NCBI GenBank assembly: GCA_903847605.1
Contig: CAINED010000072.1
Coordinates: 39,056-103,055, forward strand
Reading direction: 5' to 3'
DNA from: an uncultured Hyphomicrobiales bacterium
GTDB taxonomy: Bacteria; Pseudomonadota; Alphaproteobacteria; Rhizobiales; Beijerinckiaceae
Length of the DNA: 64,000 nucleotides
In this document: in pieces, positions 61,097 through 64,000 of the stretch
How the letters are laid out: the number at the start of each line of letters is the position of its first letter
Numbering within the stretch: the first letter of the stretch is position 1
The notes under the pieces: generated by a model
The model's database searches: none
Told to the model about the DNA's origin: nothing
The model's input: only the letters and a program-made list of their open reading frames with translations
Program-made: the position numbers and the translations under genes

Positions 61097-63424
61097 ATGA
61101 CCACGAAATTTGAAGGAATTGGCGCGACCGTTACGCGTGTCGAGGATAAGCGCCTGCTGACCGGCGGCGGGCGTTATGTCGATGACGTCGCTCTGCTGGG
61201 CCTGTGCCATGCCGCCGTCGTTTATTCTCCGCATGCCCATGCGCGCATCGTGTCAATCGAAATAAGCGAAGCACTTGCAGCGCCAGGCGTCATCGCCGTG
61301 CTCACAGGCGCGGATGCGGAATACGATGGCGTCAGGGGCATGCCCGCCTTCGCCTATCCCAAAGATTGGGGCGGCCCCGAGTCCTACAGGACGCTCTGGC
61401 CGATCCTCGTGCGCGATCGCGTTCGTTGTGTCGGCGACCGGGTCGCCTGCGTCGTTGCGGAAACGCCTCAGCAGGCGCGCGATGCGGCAGAGCTCGTCCG
61501 TGTTGAGTATGAAACGCTTCCGGCCAATGCCGACGCCGCGCTGGCCATGAAGGGCGCGCCGCTCGTCTGGGAGGATTGTGCGGCCAATCATTGTTTCACC
61601 CTGAAGGAAGGCGACAGCGCTGCCACGGATCAAGCGTTTTCGAAAGCCGCGCATATCGTCGAGGCGAGCGTGCGCAGCCAGCGTCTCTCGGCCAATTCCA
61701 TGGAGCCGCGCAGCGCTGTTGGAAACTACGACCGCTTCGACAACCGCTATACGCTTTATGCGTCCTCGCAAAATCCGCATGCCGTGCGCCGCATGCTCGC
61801 CGTTTTCGTGCTTGGCGTCCCGGAAAACAGTATTCGCGTGATTTCGCCCGATGTCGGCGGCGGCTTCGGCATGAAGGCCAATGCTTATCCCGAAGACGCG
61901 CTAGTCCTTTGGGCCTCGCGTCGGTGCGAACGTCCTGTGAAATGGACGGCGACGCGCGGCGAAGCTCTCGCCGGCGACAATCACGGCCGGGACCACATCG
62001 CCGATGGCGAACTCGCACTGGATGCGAACGGACACATTCTCGGCCTTCGCGTGCGCTCGCTGCATGCGCTGGGCGCCTATTTTATCTCCGCCAGCGCCTC
62101 GCCGCCGCGCACGGCGTCGCGCATGGCGACATCGGTTTATCGCGTGCCGGTGGCGGATATCGAAGCGACGGCCGTTTTCACCAATGCTTCGCCGGTCGGC
62201 GTCTATCGCGGGGCAGGGCGTCCCGAAGCAAACCTGCTCATCGAACGGCTTATGGAAAAAGCCGCGCGACAAACGGGCATCGATCGCATCGAGATTCGCA
62301 GGCGAAATCTCGTGACGTCGGCGGAGATGCCGTACACACCGCTCGATACGCCCGGCGGCTATGTCTTCGACACCGGCGATTTCCCGGGCGTTCTCGACAA
62401 GTGCCTTGAAGTCGCCGACTGGACCGGCTTCGAAAACCGCCGACAGGAAAGCGCTGCACGCGGGTTCCTGCGCGGACGTGCGGCATCCAACTACATCGAA
62501 TATTCCGGCGTCGGCAACGAACGCATGGAAGTGCGCATCGACGCCAATGGCGATGCGGCGATACTGTCGGGCACGCACAGCCACGGACAGGGACATGCGA
62601 CCGCCTGGGCGCAAATCGTCAGCGACAGGCTCGGCATTCCGCTCGCGCGCATCCGCTTCATGCAGGGCGATACGGATGCTGTGAGTTTCGGCCGCGGCAC
62701 CTATGCCGCGCGCTCCTCGCTCGTCGGTGGTTGCGCGCTCGTTCTCGCCACTGATGCGATCGTCGCGAAGGGCCGGCGCATTGCCGCGCGGCTGTTGCAG
62801 GCGAAGGACAGCGAGATCGAGCACGAGCGCGGCCTCTTCCGTCTGCGCGGCGCGAACCGGTCCGTAAATCTCGATGATGTCGCGCGCGCCGCTTTCGCGA
62901 TGGTGCTGCCGGAAGGCGAAACCATCGGGCTGGAGGCCGTGGGCACCTGGGGCTCCAATCCGCCGGCTTTCCCCAATGGCGCGCAGGCCTGCGAGGTGGA
63001 GATCGATCCCGAAACAGGCGTCGTCCGTGTCGAGCGCTTCGCCAGCGTCGACGATATCGGCCAGCCCATCAATCCGCTGATCTGCGAAGGCCAGATCTAT
63101 GGCGGGCTCGCGCAGGGGCTTGGGCAGGCGCTGCTCGAACACCTCGCCTATTCCGCCGATGGCCAGCTCGCGTCCGGCTCTTTCATGGACTATGCCATGC
63201 CCCGGGCGACTGATATGCCCGAACTGAGCCTCGGCTATGCCAACATCGCCGCCGCGACGAACCCGCTCGGCGTGAAGGGCGTTGGCGAGACGAGCGTAAT
63301 CGCCAGTCCCGCCGTCATCTACGATGCCGTGCTGGACGCGCTTTCCGGGTTTGGGGTCGAGGAGATCGAAATGCCGCTCACGCCCGAGCGCGTCTGGCGG
63401 GCGATCAGCGCAGCCCGTCGATAA
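61097..63424 (+). CDS. Xanthine-dehydrogenase-family molybdopterin-binding large subunit
   Basis: The product is 775 residues, the normal length. TRVEDKRLLTGGGRYVDDVALLGLCHAAVVYSPHAHARIVSI is the usual start of CoxL-like subunits. ISPDVGGGFGMKANAYPEDALVLWASRR, VYRGAGRPEANLLIERLMEKAAR (the AYRGAGRPE motif, here VYRG), HSHGQGHATAWAQIVSDRLG and NPLGVKGVGETSVIASPA with the catalytic Glu follow. The CO dehydrogenase active loop (Cys-Ser-Phe-Arg) is absent, so it is not CoxL. No (2Fe-2S) or FAD subunit genes are beside it, so the electron carriers must come from elsewhere. No signal peptide is present. The start lacks a strong ribosome site. Confidence 0.85.
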   Translation: MTTKFEGIGATVTRVEDKRLLTGGGRYVDDVALLGLCHAAVVYSPHAHARIVSIEISEALAAPGVIAVLTGADAEYDGVRGMPAFAYPKDWGGPESYRTLWPILVRDRVRCVGDRVACVVAETPQQARDAAELVRVEYETLPANADAALAMKGAPLVWEDCAANHCFTLKEGDSAATDQAFSKAAHIVEASVRSQRLSANSMEPRSAVGNYDRFDNRYTLYASSQNPHAVRRMLAVFVLGVPENSIRVISPDVGGGFGMKANAYPEDALVLWASRRCERPVKWTATRGEALAGDNHGRDHIADGELALDANGHILGLRVRSLHALGAYFISASASPPRTASRMATSVYRVPVADIEATAVFTNASPVGVYRGAGRPEANLLIERLMEKAARQTGIDRIEIRRRNLVTSAEMPYTPLDTPGGYVFDTGDFPGVLDKCLEVADWTGFENRRQESAARGFLRGRAASNYIEYSGVGNERMEVRIDANGDAAILSGTHSHGQGHATAWAQIVSDRLGIPLARIRFMQGDTDAVSFGRGTYAARSSLVGGCALVLATDAIVAKGRRIAARLLQAKDSEIEHERGLFRLRGANRSVNLDDVARAAFAMVLPEGETIGLEAVGTWGSNPPAFPNGAQACEVEIDPETGVVRVERFASVDDIGQPINPLICEGQIYGGLAQGLGQALLEHLAYSADGQLASGSFMDYAMPRATDMPELSLGYANIAAATNPLGVKGVGETSVIASPAVIYDAVLDALSGFGVEEIEMPLTPERVWRAISAARR

Positions 63425-63453
63425 CCGGTTGTCCGATCTGCATATTCCGGCGT

Positions 63454-63473
63454 GCCGGCGAGAAATCGCCGGC
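63454..63473 (+). terminator. Perfect hairpin with GAAA loop
   Basis: GCCGGCGA (63454-63461) and TCGCCGGC (63466-63473) enclose a GAAA tetraloop, 30 bases after the large-subunit stop. No T tail follows, so termination is uncertain. Confidence 0.45.
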
Positions 63474-63622
63474 GCCCGGGTCGCCATTTCAGCGGTATTC
63501 TCCCGCGCGCCGCGCCTGTGGAACGGATGGTTGCGCTTCTCCGCTTCGGGCGAGGCGAAACCTCTTGCCCCCCGCGCCGCTTTATCCTATTTGAGCCCCG
63601 CACACGGCGCGCTGCGCCGCAT

Positions 63623-63696
63623 TGGGGAATAGTTCAACGGTAGAACTACGGACTCTGACTCCGTCAATCTTGGTTCGAATCCAGGTTCCCCAGCCA
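63623..63696 (+). tRNA. tRNA-Gln (anticodon CUG)
   Basis: Seven acceptor pairs (TGGGGAA with TTCCCCA), a D arm with GTTC/GAAC, the anticodon stem ACGGA/TCCGT with loop CTCTGAC (anticodon CTG, reading CAG), a T arm CTTGG-TTCGAAT-CCAGG, and a discriminator G followed by an encoded CCA (63694-63696) are all present. Confidence 0.95.
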
Positions 63697-63866
63697 GCAC
63701 CCCCGCTAAACATTCAAATCATTGGGTTTCTTCGCTCAGCTCACACTGCTGCCGCGAGGACGCGCCTAAATGCTCCCACAAAGCTCACACATCACCCTCA
63801 AAAGGGGGCTATACTATTTTCGCCGGCGGCTCCCTATTCCCTACTCAGGCGAGTTGGCGGTCTCTC

Positions 63867-64000
63867 TGTAAGCGTGATCGGACGACCGCCTACCGCTCTG
63901 CATATGGAGTTGGTTAGGTGTCCACCAGCGAAGAGGTGGACACCAGATGGCGGCGAAGGACGGCATTGGCGGGACGCGGCGGACGTGGAGCCTTGAGGAG
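63867..64000 (+). mobile_element. Left end of an IS66-family insertion sequence (runs past window)
   Basis: The terminus begins TGTAAGCGTGATCGG at 63867; GTAAGCG is the conserved tip of IS66-family ends. A leader with a perfect 10-base inverted repeat (63917-63926 with 63935-63944) precedes a transposase-accessory start at 63947. The right end and target duplication lie outside the window. Confidence 0.65.
63947..64000 (+). CDS. tnpA: IS66-type TnpA-like protein, first 18 residues
   Basis: The visible residues end RRTWSLEE, the start typical of IS66 TnpA/IS3-like helix-turn-helix proteins (RRxWSxEEK). The ribosome site AGAGGTG lies within the 3' arm of the hairpin just upstream, which would hide it in read-through transcripts. 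The gene is cut by the window end. Confidence 0.55.
   Translation, partial: MAAKDGIGGTRRTWSLEE

Noticed and set aside
61097..63424. CO dehydrogenase large subunit
   Set aside because: The Cys-Ser-Phe-Arg active loop is missing.
63697..63866. Integrase or attachment site after the tRNA
   Set aside because: No integrase reading frame and no repeat of the tRNA 3' end are visible before the IS66-type end.

Overview
The window looks like a chromosomal segment of a GC-rich alphaproteobacterium, most likely in the Hyphomicrobiales (Bradyrhizobium/Xanthobacteraceae-like). The grounds are the rhizobial-type porin C-terminus, many Bug/TctC binding proteins, dispersed palindromic intergenic repeats of the kind common in that order, GMC oxidoreductases, MmgE/PrpD and LLM flavin enzymes. 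Gene density is high, no gene-free stretch exceeds 300 bases, and 4-base ATGA overlaps are frequent. I have no search results behind the taxonomic call.

Layout: 1-2319 carries two Bug receptors on the minus strand and the 3' end of a porin gene (a remnant) with two strong terminators. 2502-5221 is a two-subunit molybdenum hydroxylase of isoquinoline oxidoreductase type, followed by a third Bug receptor with a small ankyrin protein, a GMC oxidoreductase, and a phytase-like esterase behind a good PHO box. 9908-13241 has two LLM flavin monooxygenases and an IclR regulator with a palindromic operator candidate. 13339-16999 is a complete DctPQM TRAP transporter. 17190-20684 holds a secreted Gln/Ala/Pro-rich protein, an MFS exporter, a 2-hydroxyacid dehydrogenase and a small protein with an EF-hand loop. 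20899-23863 is a TauD-like dioxygenase / enolase-superfamily / Pht5-like operon. 23965-28448 is a Gld-like ABC system (ATPase, permease, GldG-like, DUF4340). 28644-29325 is a VapBC-type toxin-antitoxin pair that appears to be leaderless. 29454-32817 is a GMC oxidoreductase plus cobalt-type nitrile hydratase operon. 32818-37727 holds a cyclopropane fatty acid synthase, a micro-operon ending in a ferric-reductase/Rieske fusion, a lytic transglycosylase and an MmgE/PrpD protein.

37930-48433 is the most distinctive block: a co-oriented aromatic catabolic cluster. It contains a DapA-family lyase, a Bug receptor, a textbook 3-hydroxyanthranilate 3,4-dioxygenase, a full branched-chain-type ABC importer (LivKHMGF type), a RidA-like domain fused to a kynurenine-formamidase-like hydrolase, an amidohydrolase-superfamily decarboxylase and a LigB-type extradiol dioxygenase. 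I infer that it imports and degrades an aminated or N-acylated aromatic acid through meta cleavage.

48543-51823 pairs a Lon-like protease with a universal-stress-like protein. 51824-60252 is a second catabolic neighbourhood (MaoC-like, acyl-CoA/AMP ligase, Bug receptors, solitary HyuB, LLM enzyme, TAXI-like protein). 60445-63424 has a SnoaL-like protein and an orphan molybdopterin large subunit. The window ends with a tRNA-Gln and the left end of an IS66-type element. Six Bug receptors occur here with no TctA/TctB membrane partners.
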